A stretch of DNA of 64,000 bases from positions 38,332,042-38,396,041 of the forward strand of contig CM060734.1 of assembly GCA_030704615.1 (NCBI GenBank), written 5' to 3'. Numbering within the stretch: the first letter of the stretch is position 1; each line of letters opens with the position of its first letter. The stretch comes from Takakia lepidozioides. Its lineage: Eukaryota; Streptophyta; Takakiopsida; Takakiales; Takakiaceae. This document shows, in pieces, positions 33,670 to 47,523 of this stretch. Below the pieces are notes generated by a model, which was not told the origin of the DNA, made no database searches, and saw only the letters and a list, made by a program, of their open reading frames with translations. A program made the translations under genes and the position numbers.

Positions 33670-35993
33670 ATGAGAATCGTGGATGGTAGTAGGCGAAGGT
33701 TGCGAAACAAACGGTCAAGAAAGGCGGGGCAGCGAGAGCGCGTTGCGGCAGGGACCAGGCAGGCAGCCATGCCTCGCCCCGCGCAGCTCGTCTCTCTGCT
33801 GGGATCCTGCTTCGTCTCCCGTGATCTCTCGCTCAAATCTGCAATCGGGTTTCGAAGATCACCTAATGGCCGCTGTGTTGGCGCTGTTTCGAGATTGAAA
33901 ACGGGTTCGAAAGTGAAGTCCCGCACCTCTTTGGGAAGCAAGGTCAGAGGAGGAAGAAAGGCAGGGATCTGGAGGTGTGAACGGGAGCCGTGCACGATGC
34001 GTGCCATTCCCAGTGCCGGGCAAGAAGCCCTAGTGGTGGCGATGGTGGTGGTCAAAGTGGTGGCGTCGCTCCTGGATACGGCCTCAGGGTCCCTGCGGAA
34101 CGAGGCCAAGGGTTTGGTAATTCTCACAGCGGGATCCATGTTTGTTGAATTTGCGAGTAGGGAGGGCAGGAAGCTGTGGAAATTGAATCCTCGGCCGACG
34201 CAATCGCCTGGAATTCTGCTTGGATCTCTTACCCTTCCCATTGTTATGGCTGCGCGCCTGTTACAGATTGTACGCGTGCCTCTGTCTTCGCCTTTCGTCT
34301 TGGAAAATGCGCGAGTGGTATTTTGGGGATCGTTTGCCTGCAGCTCTGGATTGTTGCTTTTTCTTGGAAATTTGGTGTTATGGCCAGGGGATGGAAGAGA
34401 GGCAAGGGAGACAGGAAAGCAAAAGGATATTGACAAGACTCGCTGGAAGAATAGCTGGAGTGGTTTCGAATGTCTGGGTTTTGTGGTAGGGATCGCAGGG
34501 CTGGCTATGGCGCAAGGATCTCAATTAGGGCTGAAGACAGGGGCAGGGCTGGTGATCTGGGGACTTGTACATGCAGTTGGATGTAGAGCGCTCTTCCAGT
34601 ATCTTCTCCACTCGTTTCCTGCGTGCGTGTCTGCCGGGGAAGCCATGTTGGTGGCGCAGGGTTTGGCTCTCTACGCCGGCAATGCTGCTGTGCGAACACT
34701 CGCGAAGATCATTTTTTTGGATTTTCTGCCTGAGTTTCTGTTAGGCGGGGTCGGGGATGCAATTGATGCAATTCTTCAGGCGTTAATACTGGGATTGTTG
34801 TTCGTCCCCTTCCTGTACAACAGCCTCCTTCACAGTCTGGCTTTGAAACCATTATTATATGTACACAAGGATAAGGTGGCAGTTGAAGGCCTATCGAAGG
34901 CAGTCCTATTCTATGTGGCTGTCGTACTAGTTGTATTTTGCGCAATGCCTGCTTGGTTGCAATCTGCACGGGAGTTTACTGGCCACCCTATTATTTGGGC
35001 TCTTCATTTTGTGCTTGAAGAACCCACACAGAGACTGGGGCTATGTGTTTACTGGGTGGTGGCAATATGCCTTCTAATCCTTGGCCTTTATCGACTGGCA
35101 ATGGACAAACAGGTGGCTCGCATCCTGGTGCGCAAAGGCTTTCACCTTATGGTTGTTATCATGTTTGTGCCAGCCCTACTCTTCCAACCAGATTTTCTAC
35201 GGCTTGCTTTTGCTTTGGCAATGGCAGCCTTCCTGGTCGTTGAGATGGTGCGAATATGGCGGGTTCCCCCCTTCGGGGAAACAGTTCACCATTTTCTGAA
35301 GGCTTTCACCGATGGCCGTGACTCTGACATCTTAATTATAAGTCACTTCTCATTGCTGCTAGGTTGTGCTTTGCCTGTTTGGTTAAGTGCAATGAGCCCA
35401 ATGGATCGACCATTGGCCCCCTATGCTGGCATCCTTAGCCTTGGCATTGGAGACACTATGGCATCTGTGATTGGCTACAATTTTGGATCCAGACGGTTGA
35501 GCAGTACCAGCAAGAAGACAGTTGAAGGAACCATTGCAGGTATATTTGCAGCATCCATAGTACCCTAATCATAATACTCTCTCTGTATAAGCGTAGACAT
35601 ATGAGTAACATGATAAATCCTTTGTTCTAGCAATCTTCATAGGTGGTATTGTCAAATCAATCCTGCTGTGAGGAAGGCCAATATAGGCTACCAGGCTGCC
35701 AAGCTGATCTCTGCAACTTGGACAAAACACTTCACAGCACAATGGCTGGGAGCAAGGCGATCTCTTCTCTTTACGTAGGTCTGAGTGAACTTGTTGGTAT
35801 TTTGGCAGGCATCGGGAGTATGATCGTGGTTTGCTTACTGGTGCTCCGACTGGTGTCACCTTCCCCCTTTCCAGCAAGTCAGATTTGGTCAATAGTGGGT
35901 GCTAGCGTAGGAGCAGGTCTAATTGAAGCATATACCTCTCAATTGGACAATGCCTTTGTGCCCCTCCTATTCTATGCACTTCTTTGTCTCTGA
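33670..35993 (+). CDS. DOK1: Dolichol kinase (SEC59/EVERSHED type)
   Basis: Two exons, 33670-35539 and 35809-35993, join as ATTGCAG/GCATCGGG (I-A-G-I-G) with a GT donor and an AG acceptor, giving 684 residues. The protein has a basic Ser/Arg-rich N-terminus and then many membrane segments. It shows RKGFHLMVVIMFVP, GIGDTMASVIGYNFGSRR with SSTSKKTVEGT (CTP-binding region), and the family's usual end EAYTSQLDNAFVPLLFYALL. The enzyme uses CTP to phosphorylate dolichol in the ER membrane, providing the carrier for N-glycosylation and related pathways. Met33670 gives the longest form; in-frame ATGs at 33769 and 33997 are alternatives. The N-terminus is longer than in the Arabidopsis protein. No frame break is seen. 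Confidence 0.9.
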
Positions 35994-35999
35994 TATGGG

Positions 36000-36890
36000 T
36001 ACCAGATGAGCAAGCCACAGGTAGACATAAAAATCCGTTCTATGACAATAGGCGTCTTAGGGCACTGTGTTTTAAAACAATGGTGGACCAGCTATTAGTT
36101 CTTACAGAAACTATCCAAGCATCGCCAGATTACAGACATGAGGAGCGTGCACAAGAGGTCCTTTGGCTTGAGGGTTGGTTGAATCCTCCTTGAAAGAAAA
36201 GCGAACTGCCAGGCAAGCACAATTTGGTGAGCGCACCCTCTTCTTTGAGACAATTAGGCTTGTTTGTCTCCTTATCAGATTCATCCTACTATGTCATCAT
36301 GGGTTTTGTAAGTTAACTCATCAGGTGGATCTATGCTGATTTCAAGTGTTTTTGACATGTGAATCCCGAAAATACAGACAAGGAGAAGCTTTGGAAGGAA
36401 TATTTGCAAACCCAGTCAATGGTGGGACAATGAAGGCAGAAAGGTGATTGCCTGCTATATTACGGGAAAAAAGACACAGCCAACAAGATTCATTGAAACT
36501 TTCTTGCAAATTGTCATCCTTCCTCTCTCAGAACACACATTTTCGTCAGCATTACAGCAGAGAAGTAGTGCATTGTAAGTAGGGGTAAGGTGTTTACTAG
36601 GTAAGTTTTGGGTTGGCATTGGAAGCTTCTAGTAACAAAGGGGGAGGCTCCATGCATTTTTGTTGTCCAGGCAAAGGTGAAGGAGGGTGTGGATGCAGAT
36701 CCATCTGGGAGGATCAGATTTCAAGCACTAGAAAACCAACAAGAGGGGATTGATAGGTACAAGAAACCTCTTTGGGTAGGTGGTCAATCGAAGCAGCAGC
36801 AGTATTGTTTTGAGTCTGGCACCCCAGGCTGGATGATCTCTTTGAAAGATGCTGAGAAGTCAGGACACTACGGAAGGCAGCACAATTGAA
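36000..36890. other. Downstream region of dolichol kinase, no gene recognised
   Basis: The first 200 bases hold an open frame that continues past the kinase stop in another phase and may be 3' untranslated sequence. A 93-codon frame at 36608-36889 (GGQSKQQQYCFESGTPG) runs directly into the PPR remnant. It resembles nothing known to me. Confidence 0.25.
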
Positions 36891-36896
36891 AGAGCA

Positions 36897-37065
36897 GACA
36901 TGAAAAAGGGCAAAGACGTCCATGCTGACATCAAGAAAGCTGGGATTGTGCTGAATAGCATCTGGGAAACTAACTTCTTTTACATGTATCCGAAAAGCAG
37001 TAGCATCAAGGATGCTATGTGACTATTAGACAATATATCTGAATGAAATGTGGTATCATGGCTCC
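36897..37065 (+). pseudogene. PPR remnant
   Basis: The plus strand reads KKGKDVHADIKKAGIVLNS, MYPKSSSIKDAM, a stop, LLDNISE, a stop, and NVVSW. This is one P-L-S triplet with two in-frame stops, clearly derived from the type of gene at 29.9 kb. Confidence 0.8.
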
Positions 37066-37069
37066 GTAT

Positions 37070-37820
37070 CACTGAGAACCATCTGGGTGGTGACTACCAC
37101 ATGGGCCGAGCTTTTGTTGTAATGGATGCAAACAGCTTTCCCCCACATCAGACATTGGGTTTGTTCTTTAGGGGAGTAGTTGTGAAACGATGTGTTCTTC
37201 TAAGGTGAGAGTGTCTTGCTTCACTCAGCAATCCTCGGAATGTTGGCTATGAAGCATCGTTGAGGGCATTTCCTCCACGGCATATCATCCTCGAGGAGCT
37301 TATTGTGCATACTAGGAAGGTGGAAATTCAGCCTGAAAGGAATCTGGTTACATGCATGTTGATGTATCTCACTTGAAAACAAAATGTGCATGTCTGAACT
37401 GCTGGTTTAGCTTCTATCTTCTCACATCGGCAGTCGGTGGACTTTCCCTCTCGTTCACGTGAAATCTGGGTTAGGGCTGTTCACTTCTTTCCCTTGTTCC
37501 ATTGTATGTCGGCTGCCAGAGGAGTTTTGCTAAGGTCCAAGATCCGCCCTGCTTCACTGAATGTGTGTGTGTGTGCGCCATGATTTTCGCATCAATAGTT
37601 TTCATATGGCATCAAATACCCCTGGTGAAGAATGGCTTTGCACTCTGCGCTCAAAGTTCGTAAAGAAGTAGACTCTAGTAACAGCATGGAAGGAAGAGAG
37701 AAAACTCTATAGGTCAGTGGCATGAATCGTTGGACGAACAGGTGGATCAACCAATGGTATTCCATCAGTTTACAGTTTGCGAAGAAAGGCGGGTTGATTT
37801 GGATACGCTAGGGCGCCCGG
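37070..37820. other. Upstream region of PRMT7
   Basis: No coding frame is supported. The stretch presumably holds the PRMT7 promoter and 5' leader. No TATA box or other element can be assigned with confidence. Confidence 0.3.
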
Positions 37821-37827
37821 CTTGCTC

Positions 37828-40800
37828 ATGGCCCAGGTATCAAGGATGCTGCAGCAGCGATTGAATCCTTTGACCGGCCTGTCCGAATGGGTGGTTATAG
37901 CTGATGGTCAGTGTTTCAGATCCTTATCTGTGAGCCCTTTCGTGTCGGCTGAAGTTCATAATTGTTTTGAACTGCGACCATTGTGGATTATGAGTGGAAG
38001 AATTATGCATGGATCTCACGATTATTCACGAAGCTTCACGCACAAATCAGACGCGTTGCAGTGACACAAGTATCATATTCAAACACATCATGTTTAATTC
38101 CTCGTTATAATTCTACTCTTGCACTGATACTCATAGGCGTGTGAAGTATTTAGTGACGCCTTAGAATCTGTAAGATCAAATTCGAGCTCCGAGTTGCAAA
38201 TGTTCTTGAAGTTTTCAGGGTATGTCTTCTGAACTATGCAGAGAGCAGCTTAAGAATGAAAATTTGTGCCTAAAACGCATATCTTTTTTTTAAGGTAGAA
38301 TGTATAGCATGAGTGTGTCTACGTGCACAAGCAAGTTTCAGAGAGATTCGCGTGAGGGATGGTGATGAGCTCATGACATTTGTTTGACGTGTCCCACGTC
38401 TCTATTTTTTGCAGAGGGCAGAGGTACGGAGAATGGAGATGGATGTTCTGAAGAATTTTCGGAAGCTCTCGCACTGACCTCGTATTTGGACATGCTCAAC
38501 GATACCAGTAGGAATCGCTCGTATGACCGCGCAATTCGAAAGGCCGTGGCCCAGAATGGAGCACAGCACGTCCTGGATATAGGGTACGCCTTCTGAGAGA
38601 GAGAGAAGGGAGAGAAGATGGAATCGGAAAAAGCAACTTGGGACCAAAAACAGAGAGCCATTTGGCCTTGCAACACTCTTCAGTGCCTCGAGCACAGATT
38701 GCTTCACAAAATTATGTTCTTATGTCAACTTCAGCCTTGAACCACAAGCATTAACAATGCACTTTACGTCTTGAATCTTATTGTAACTCCGATTTTGGAG
38801 GCAGTGCCTTACTTACACGAGATAAATCCATTTGAATGCTCCTACATTGCTGTTTGAAACTCTCTTTTGGGGCTGGAATTAGGGTGATTTCTCTCTGTTC
38901 TATCTTTGTATAGCTAGCAGAAGCTTGATCTAAACTTCAAAATCTATCTCGTACACAGTAGCCTTCCTGTTCTAAACCTCGCACTGATCTGTTTTCCTGT
39001 AAGAGAAGTTTTCTCAGCTATTCTGGAACCAATCCACATCCAGATTTTTTTTCTTGTTTCAGAATATCAATTTTCATACTGACTATTTTGCAAATGAGTC
39101 TGGTATGTTAAATACAGAACAGGGACCGGGCTGTTGTCCATGATGGCATGGCGCGCAATATCTGAGGAGGCATCTAGAATTCACCCTTGTCATAGTCAAC
39201 ATGAACTCTCTCATGAAGTTGCAACAGCATGCCACACAATTACAGCCTGCGAGTCATATCTGCCAATGGTTCAGCTGGCACGCAAGCTGCTGAGGGCTAA
39301 CAAGGTGGGGCCAGGGGTTCGCCTCATTCACAAGCGCTCTGATGATATGGAAGTTGGCATTGACATGCCATACCGTGCAGATTTACTGGTGAGCTTCTAC
39401 AATAGAATAAGGATGTGAAAATGTGTTAGGACTTCCTTTCACCTACAGTATCTGTCAACTTTTCAGGTACTCATACCTGGCCCCATGAAGATTTGCTTAA
39501 ATGACCCTGACAAACCCAACTTAGAAGAGGGAACAGGTACCGACTGGACATTTTATCACATTTCATCCTATTTAGTAGAATCAGATTCCATGTTTTTTTC
39601 CATTGCAACAATGATAATGTATACTGGGAACTTGTATAATGTTCAGAAAGGCGTAATATTATCACAGAAACTTTTTCCTCTCCATTTTTCCTGAGAGTAG
39701 CAGGATTGTACTAAATGGATGGTGGCAGGTTAGCGAGATTCTTGATTCGGAGCTTTTTGGGGAGGGATTGATACCCACACTACAACATGCACACAAGCAT
39801 CTTCTGACATCCAATGCGCACACCATTCCCTTCAAAGCTACCATATATGCCCAGGTTTTTTTATTTCTACCAAGTGATTTTTGTCATGTCTTACTGAAAG
39901 GCACATCGGGTGATTTTGAGGGTTGAAAGAGACAAATTAGATTGTGAATGAAAGGGGCTCAGTGCTGCAACAGTAACCATGAGACCAGTCATATCTGGCG
40001 AGGTCCAACTCTTGTCATGGCCATGCTTGCAGTTACAGGGATAAGTTCTGCCATAGAGTTCAGCAGTGCTTGTCATATTTGAGTGCAGAGATTAAGAGCT
40101 CAGGGATTTGAAGGAATATATAACACCAAGGAGGCCAAGGGACAACTCCATGTGTGATGCTGTAGGTCTTGAATTTGCAAAAGGTTATTCGTTCCATCCT
40201 TGGTGTCTAGCCTGCTTCCAATTAAAATGCACATGTTGGCCCTGCACCTGCAGCTTGTGGAGTGTGAATATCTTTGGCGGTGCCATGACTTAGCAGGGGT
40301 TGAAGCTCAACTGGCTGATGGACTGTACCTTGCCCCCCGTGGTTTGGACTGGGCCACTAACCAGGGTTGTTCGGCTGCAATGCATGTGGACCCTTTATCA
40401 ACCCAGATGCAGTTGGTATACCTTCCTTATGTTTGTCCTTCACTTAAAGTAAATGTTGTAGGCATTAAGTTAATTGATCTCGGCTCACCCGTTTGTTCTT
40501 GTGTCTTGGCTTCATTACCACCCAGCTTGATTGAAGTGGTCACAGCATCAACATGTAAACATTCTATGTTCTTGTCTGCATTTGATTTTCATGTGTGATG
40601 GGCTGCAGGTGGCCATTATAGAAGCATAGTCAAAAGCATGTGCAGTTTTATTATGAAAACCTGTCCTTGTTTATATGCAAGCTTTGTGTCTGTTGCAGTG
40701 GTTAACACAGATGATTATATGACTTGCACAGCCAAAAGCACATCTCAAAAGCTTCTCTCCTGTGGTTTATTTGCAGCTGTCGGCACCCTTTCAGGTTTTC

Positions 40801-43800
40801 ACATTTGAGTTTTCTGAAGTGCCTGAGGATCAAGGCCTTTGCACTCACAACGTAGGGATTGTACAAGAAGGGAAGGCGCATGCCCTCGTCTCTTGGTAAG
40901 TTTTCTCTGCTTTCCTAGCCCAGGACTACAAATGCAAATCCTATAGTTTCAGTAAGTAGCATGGGCAGATTGCATATCTGATGGATTTCTGCAAACTCTC
41001 TGCTCTCTCTGTTGCACAGGGCGCAACCGGGAAATTGAAACTGAAGAACACTTCTTCTTCTATTGCCCTCTATACTACGAGATCCGTGGGAGATTTCACT
41101 GTCTATTCCGCGGAACCCAATCTCTCACTGAAGTCTTCCACTATGAGGATCAGAAATACTTGGCAGCTTACCTGCACGAGGCCTTCACCCTTAGACAATC
41201 ACTGAAGAATAGTTTTATTTTTTGGCTCTCATTTTGTTTCCTCTCATGTTTTCTTCCATTTTGTCCCATAAGCTCTATGAGCTTTCCGCGGACATTATAA
41301 AGCACCATTTGATTTCATTTCGTTTCTCTTCTCCCTCTCTTTCCTGGAAGTATTGATGGCATGTTTGTCATGAGAATGCGAGCAGGTGGTTACTTCAGCT
41401 GGATGAGGAGGGCTCCATTCTCTACTCCACAGCACCAGGCTGGATCAAGACAGCACAGACCAATGGAGGCATGGGGGATGCGCCTGAATCAGGTGTCTAG
41501 TCTTTTGGTAAATAGTGTCTCAATCACCTCTCTTCAAGCATATATTGCAGTCACCACCTTGAAGTTGAGTTGCCTGACTAACCAATATAAGACAAATGAA
41601 CTGCTTGTATCGGTTGTTTTGGTCGTGCGGGAAAAGATAGGTTTTGATTTTCAGCACTGACCAAAGGACAGTAAGCAAGCTCTCTCTAATCAGAGGTTAG
41701 ATAAGGGATGCATCTTGAATGGTGGAATGTAGAGTATCCTGTCAATACACCTTGAAAGTTTAAGTTGATTTGTGGGGACACATTGTATCTAGATGCTTGT
41801 TTCCATGTGTCTTCGATGGTTACAAGTGTTTTTACACCATGTCATGCTGCCTCAAATTTTACATTCTTCCTGAAACCTTTACACCTGCTTCTCATGGTGT
41901 TCAGCTTCAATCAGAGATGCCACATATCGGCTTTTTAATCCACATTTGTCTGTTGTTTTGCTTGGGGCTGCTTGAGCAGCCACTACTGGTTGGTGTGACC
42001 ACTGGAAACAATGCATCTGGTTTCTTCCAGGCCAAGGCATAAGGGTATCTGCTGGAGATAGTGTGGACATCATGGCCATCCATGATGCAACCAGTGTCCG
42101 TTACACTGTGTTAGGATACCGAGCTGATTCAGACAGCCATGGACAGGAGGAAAGAGATGCCAGTGCAATCTCTCACAACCGTATGTCAGAGTGCGGCAAA
42201 AATGCGGCAATTTCCAATGGAAGTTTTCCCGGCTGTGGTTTGGGGTTTATGATGAGGCCTGAAAGGATTGGCGTTCTTGGGGATAGGTCTTGGCGGTCGA
42301 TCATCAGAGCAGGTGTAGGAAGAACTGTGAGCACTGAGGCCCTTCTCCTGTGGCTTTTTGGAATGTCTATGGAGTAGTTAAGTTAGAATAGGCGAATTTT
42401 TAATTCTCACTGCAACCTCAACCCAAACGTAACGAGAGATGAGAGAGCACAAGAAAGAGGCAAAAGATGGGAGGAAGGGATATCACTGACCTGGTTGGGG
42501 CTTTGTGTACCAAGGCTGTAGTGCCCTTTGAGAGCAGAAACAATCCAACAAGGGCCCTAAGGCCCATGGGACAAAGGGGGGAAAAGAATGTACTCATAAG
42601 ACGTTTGCGGAGTGAGGGAGAGGGAGAATGTACTCATGAGACATAGGTATCATGGAAGACAGTGGAATCTGTCATGGATCTCATAGTAAAGATGACAGCA
42701 AAAGAAGAATTCAGTTTCGATGCAACGGTTGGGCCTAGTGCAAGCTGGGCATAGGCGTTCTTCTCGTTGCAAGGGAGAGCGGGAGGGTCTTTGGCTTATT
42801 GGCTCCTTTCATTGGCTCTCTCATTAAGTTCTATCTGGGGTCTTGCCCAGAGAGAATAAGACGGACACACAGACCCATCAAAGAACACTGTTTGAGCACA
42901 TGATGCTAATTCACTTGCCTCCTCTGCTGCAGTTGCACGGGAGAGCATCCCCAGTGTGCCTGGTGGTGGATGACAGTCTACTCCTAACTATGACTTCTGT
43001 GATGATGAAACCGGACTCCTGTGTGGTTGCAATGTTACCGGGGCTTCGTACCGATGGCAAGAAGTTTCTGGAGGGTGCCATTGCAACCAATGGGGTGAAT
43101 GCAGACCATCTAGTTGTCTTTGGAAAGAAGGCCACCGCCTTGACTTCTGATGACCTAAATGGCCGAAAGGTAGATATGCTTATGACTCTATTACAGTTAC
43201 CACCAGCAATTATTGTTTCTTATTGCAAGAGTTTTGCCAGAGTTGTAGGGCTGAAGGTTCAGAGGTCAGGGTTAAGTCAGGTCACCTTCAATGTGTCAAC
43301 TCAGTTGCACCAAGCAAGCCCTCACATTGATATAGTTACCAAGCAGGAGATTTCATAAGGTCTCAAACTTAATGACATGCACAGTACGCTGTTCCGGGAA
43401 CAGCTTACATTTTCTGTTAGTCCTATCTTGCCAGGAGTATATATTGGACAACAGATTAAACTGATTCATTGGGCCAGGTAGATGTACTGATGGCGGAGCC
43501 TTATTACAGTGCCTGTGAGGGCATGCTGCCTTGGCGTCTTCTCCGCTTCTGGTGCGCACTCGAAATCCATCACATCTGACAAACATAACAGTGAATATTG
43601 TCCCTGAAATGGACATGTTCTATAATTATGTCCTGCACTCAACAGGGAATTTTCAGTAACCAGCTATGAATGCGTGTTTAGACTTTGTCCGAGTTTCATT
43701 TTTCCAGTCTTATCTTGTGTGAAGTAATCTACCTGCCCTCCTCTCTGGTTTTCTCTTCATTTTTGACAAAGGAGGATTTGCTTTGTTATTAGGTATGAGA

Positions 43801-46003
43801 GGACGCAATTAAGCTCATTATTGACAGATCATCCCACCATTGTCCCATGTCGGGGGATGCTTCGTGGCTTTGCTGCTTCTATGCCAGTGAGTCCCATTTC
43901 ACTGGTGTTTCAACGGAGTTAGGCTGTATGTGACAATGTTTGTCTTTGAAATTCTGCTGCTCTTGATCTTTAATGCGGGAAGGGACATACGTTTAGGCCA
44001 TGCACGTGAGGTCATTGGCATCCATGAATTTTTGCTTGACTTTGTGGCCTTAGCTTGGGAGCTCAATCAATGATTACAAACTCTTTGAAAGGGAGGCAGA
44101 GTTTCAAAGCAGCATAATGAAGAATTTTTACTGCCAATGTTCAATGGTGGTTGGTGACATACATTACATCATCCATTCAGTCAAGTGTCTGTTTCTTTAT
44201 CTGGTCATGGATCTGTCATGGGTTTGGAAAATGCAGGATTTGTGGCATAGCCGTTGCTCTCTTGCTGATGTGGAGGGGTTTGACCACACCTTAGCAAATG
44301 GGGTGCTAGGAGCTTGCGGGAAGCTACCTCCTCCTCTTCACGGTCCCTTGCTACCTTATGCACTTTGGCAGTGTGGACGCTATGAGGTCTTGCCGTCACA
44401 CCCTTCTCCCTACTGCCTTTGTAGAAATGCTCTTCTTTTCAATGTGAATCTAACCCCTTTTAAGATGCGTGGGATGTCTGTGTTCCTGTTCAAGTAAAGT
44501 CTACGAGACATCAGTGATTCATTCATGAGGCCCTAGCAGGTGAGGTATTATTGACTCTTATCCTCTTCTATAATTGTCCCCTCCGGGATGCTCTTGGGGC
44601 AAGAGCCTTGGGTATGTAATCTGGCCACATCGGGGGTTTGGTTTTTATCCTAAATGTTGCACACAAGGCAAGATGCCTCTATCTTTGTGCTTTCAAGTCT
44701 CATAATTTCTGTTAGCTTGAGGAGGACCGAGTAGATTTTTCCTGCTGATGAGTCTGTTGGTCAAAGCCCAAAACCCTCGCCCAAAAATAGAGGCTACTAG
44801 TGTGTGTGTATCAGGAAAACATGTTTCTGATTCTCAAGGACTCAACAGATAACTTGGGTCTGTGTTTCACAGGAGCTAACAGACGTTTTCACATTGATGA
44901 CGTTTGACTTCTCACTTCCAATTCAGACTGTAAATGGATTAATACAGGTGAGAATCTTCGTCTCCAGATGGTTCTCAAATCGATCCCTAGAAGGATTCAT
45001 CATCATTCTAACCTCAGGTCCGAGATGTTTGGATGAATTATTTGCCAAGCTGTTTGGTAACTTTTCAGTAGGTACTTCAGAGAAACAATTAAGGGTTTGC
45101 CGTTGTTCTTCAAAGATTATCGAAGGTTGAGTGAATATAGTAGTCAACTGTTCCCTAAGAACATGGGTAAAACACCCTTGAATGCATAGTTATTCCAAAG
45201 TACTAACACCGGGACAGCCAGTTGTGCAGCCCATCTTCGGTAGAGAGACACAGAGAGAGTAGGGAGGTCCATGGAATTTGTGTACAGTAAATCTCTTGTA
45301 GTCAATGTGTGTGATTGGTACATGCAGGTGCCAGTGTGCAAAGCAGGCAGTTGCCATGGCATTGTGTTATGGATAGACTGGGTCCTTGATCTTGCTGGGG
45401 ATATGGTGCTTTCCACAGGACCCTCAGGTGAAACCTCAAAACTCCCAATGAGATTTTCTAGAATGCTGTACATCCGTTAAACCAGTAGGAAATCTCAGTT
45501 TTTCAGGTCTAGAAGTTTGTATGTCAAGATATTCCTATTCATAACCTAGGAGGTACACATACATCTCATGAGGTTGCACTTGCTCGAGTCTTGGATCACA
45601 AAGCCTAAACTAAGTTTTGACTAAATATAGAAAGAATAAGTAGGCGAGAAGAGGGGCCACCAACAGTGCTGAAAGAGTGTTTTTTTTTTCCTTTGAAGTT
45701 GAAGTGATCAACTGGGCTCCAATCCTTAGCTCAACTGGGCCAGGAGAAGGGCCTTCATCCCACCTGCCTAACAAGTCCAAAGCTCATGGTCGTGCAGGTG
45801 GATTCCCCAGCTACTGGAAGCAAGGAATTAAGCTGATCGGCTCTCCCACCCAGGTGGAGGTTGGCCCAATTTGGACGAAAGCATGGCCTGCAAATGGGTG
45901 CAATGTCTCCACGAAACGTGGAGACCATAGTTTTGTAAAGGTATCAGGCAGATTTGATTCCACCAGTGGTGAGATCTCTGTGGATGTTTGCTTTGAATCT
46001 TAA
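37828..46003 (+). CDS. PRMT7: Protein arginine N-methyltransferase 7
   Basis: Fifteen exons join in phase to 805 codons including the stop: 37828-37906, 38415-38583, 39118-39388, 39729-39854, 40254-40415, 40777-40895, 41386-41492, 41980-42326, 42933-43169, 43478-43551, 43793-43886, 44237-44386, 44873-44947, 45328-45427 and 45699-46003. All introns are GT-AG. Exon 1 reads RLNPLTGLSEWVV. The first catalytic half has SYLDMLNDTSRN, HVLDIGTGTGLLSMM (SAM motif I), ACESYLPMV and VSEILDSELFGEGLIP (double-E region). The degenerate second half has CLVVDDSLLLT, VDVLMAEPYYS and GMLPW, FWYERTQLSSLL, DLWHSRCSL and GFDH, and CHGIVLWIDWVLD. Two tandem PRMT modules are diagnostic of PRMT7, which monomethylates arginine in histones and splicing factors. 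Exon 8 has about 40 extra residues (around SHGQEERDASAISHNRMSE) that I do not recall from other plant PRMT7s. Confidence 0.93.
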
Positions 46004-46084
46004 CTGACAACAAGTCTACGGTAGAGTTTCTTCTTTCAAGGAAAAGAAAAAAACAAGAAAAAACCTTTGAAAGGTCCTTCTTGA

Positions 46085-46180
46085 AATCTGATGTCCAGCA
46101 TCTTGGTCAACATGCATGCCAAGTACAGGAGTGTGGTGGATACACGCTTGACAACACACCTGAGTGAGATGTGTTTATCG
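46085..46180 (+). pseudogene. Very short PPR remnant
   Basis: The plus strand encodes SILVNMHAKYRSVVDTRL followed by a degraded HLSEMCLS, matching [21 protein letters not shown] and PERDVFTW of the intact gene. It lies directly after PRMT7. Confidence 0.6.
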
Positions 46181-46184
46181 ACAC

Positions 46185-47520
46185 CCATCTGTTTGGCTAA
46201 TGCCACTCCAAGGCATAAGAAATCTGCAGTATAGCATTCAGCTCTCTTTGCTAGACTTCTTGCTTTCAGATGGTATGAAGTACGGGCACTGATACTCTCA
46301 TTGAAGGCGATAGTGACTGTGGTACTACATAAATGACGATGGGACTAGGCAAGTGAAAGCAAAGAATTGATTGCAATGTCCATTCCCTGCAGGGAGCCTG
46401 GACAGCCCACTGCCCAGGGAGATGTCTAAAGACTGCCCTTTCTAAGGATCTCCATAACCATTCCTGTCAGATGAAACCAGACCCAGATGAAACAGCCCTC
46501 GTCTCTAGAAGGGCCTTAAACTGGTGTAGGCTCTTGCTCCAATTGTTTATCCTACACACTTCATCCTTAACAACTTATGTAGGTGGACACTTTATAACAA
46601 CGGAAGTGGACTTGGCAACGCGGTTGCCCAACCCCCCAATTGAGGTACTTTGCCCAACCAGTGGGCTACTTGCGGCTCAGCTATCAACCTTGCCATGAGG
46701 TACTGAGCCTAGGGCTCATGATCATGGGATACTGCCCAAGGGAAATGATCCCACATCTAACAATGTAACATGATTTGAACCAGAATCATGTACTTTAGGG
46801 CACTTCCAGACTAGTGACCGGACAAATGACTAAGCTCTATGATTGGTTGAAAATTGGGTCTTGTCATCTACATGCTTTCAAGCTTTGTCCAGCGCCCAAC
46901 ATGCCCTGTCATTGCTCTATATTTGGAGAAGATTGAGGCGCTTGCCACTACCATGGTCCCAAATTTGTTGTGCTTTGTCCAATGAGGTCTCTGGACGGCT
47001 CTCTTCACCCCGTGTTTGGGCTCCATCTCCTCCCACCTTGCTCCGCAGCTCTTCTGTAGTGTGAAGGCATGAATCGTGAAGACTTGTCTCGAGGTGCATA
47101 TAATGACAAGTTTGTAAGTCAGTTTTCCCAAAGCCTACATGACCTTCAAGACAGTCAGTGGAAAGCAAGTGTTGCAAGGAAAGCGCTTTCTGAAGGCTCC
47201 GTGACTGTGTGGAGTACATTCAACATGAAACCCTAAACAAAGAAGGGGAAAAAAAAGGTGTGAGATGCGTTCCAAAGGAAGCTTAATAATGTGTGCTCTC
47301 GATTCTTAAGGGTCTCTGCTTCCGCCTGGAAGTGTTGGTATCATGCCAGTGAGCACAAGCACGATCCACGGTTATAGGGGTAGTACGCTTGCAATGGATA
47401 GCACTCAGATATATCAAGTTTATGAGGGTATTGTTGGCGAAAAACTGAGAAAAAAAGAAAAATAAAAAGAAATGTTAGTTTCGCTAGAGAAACTCATTGA
47501 GCTCACCTAAGCATACACTT
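46185..47520. other. Spacer, no gene seen
   Basis: Open frames at 46471-46698, 46843-47064 and 46868-47219 overlap one another on opposite strands and have no family features. Nothing here is supported as a gene. Confidence 0.35.
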
Positions 47521-47523
47521 GAA

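Noticed and set aside
33627-34436. Minus-strand open frame of 269 codons
   Set aside because: It is the antisense shadow of the dolichol kinase exon and has no features of its own.
41015-41205. Open frame in the PRMT7 intron between exons 6 and 7
   Set aside because: It does not match PRMT7 and would break the in-phase join of exons 6 and 7 (SW-WLLQLDEEG).
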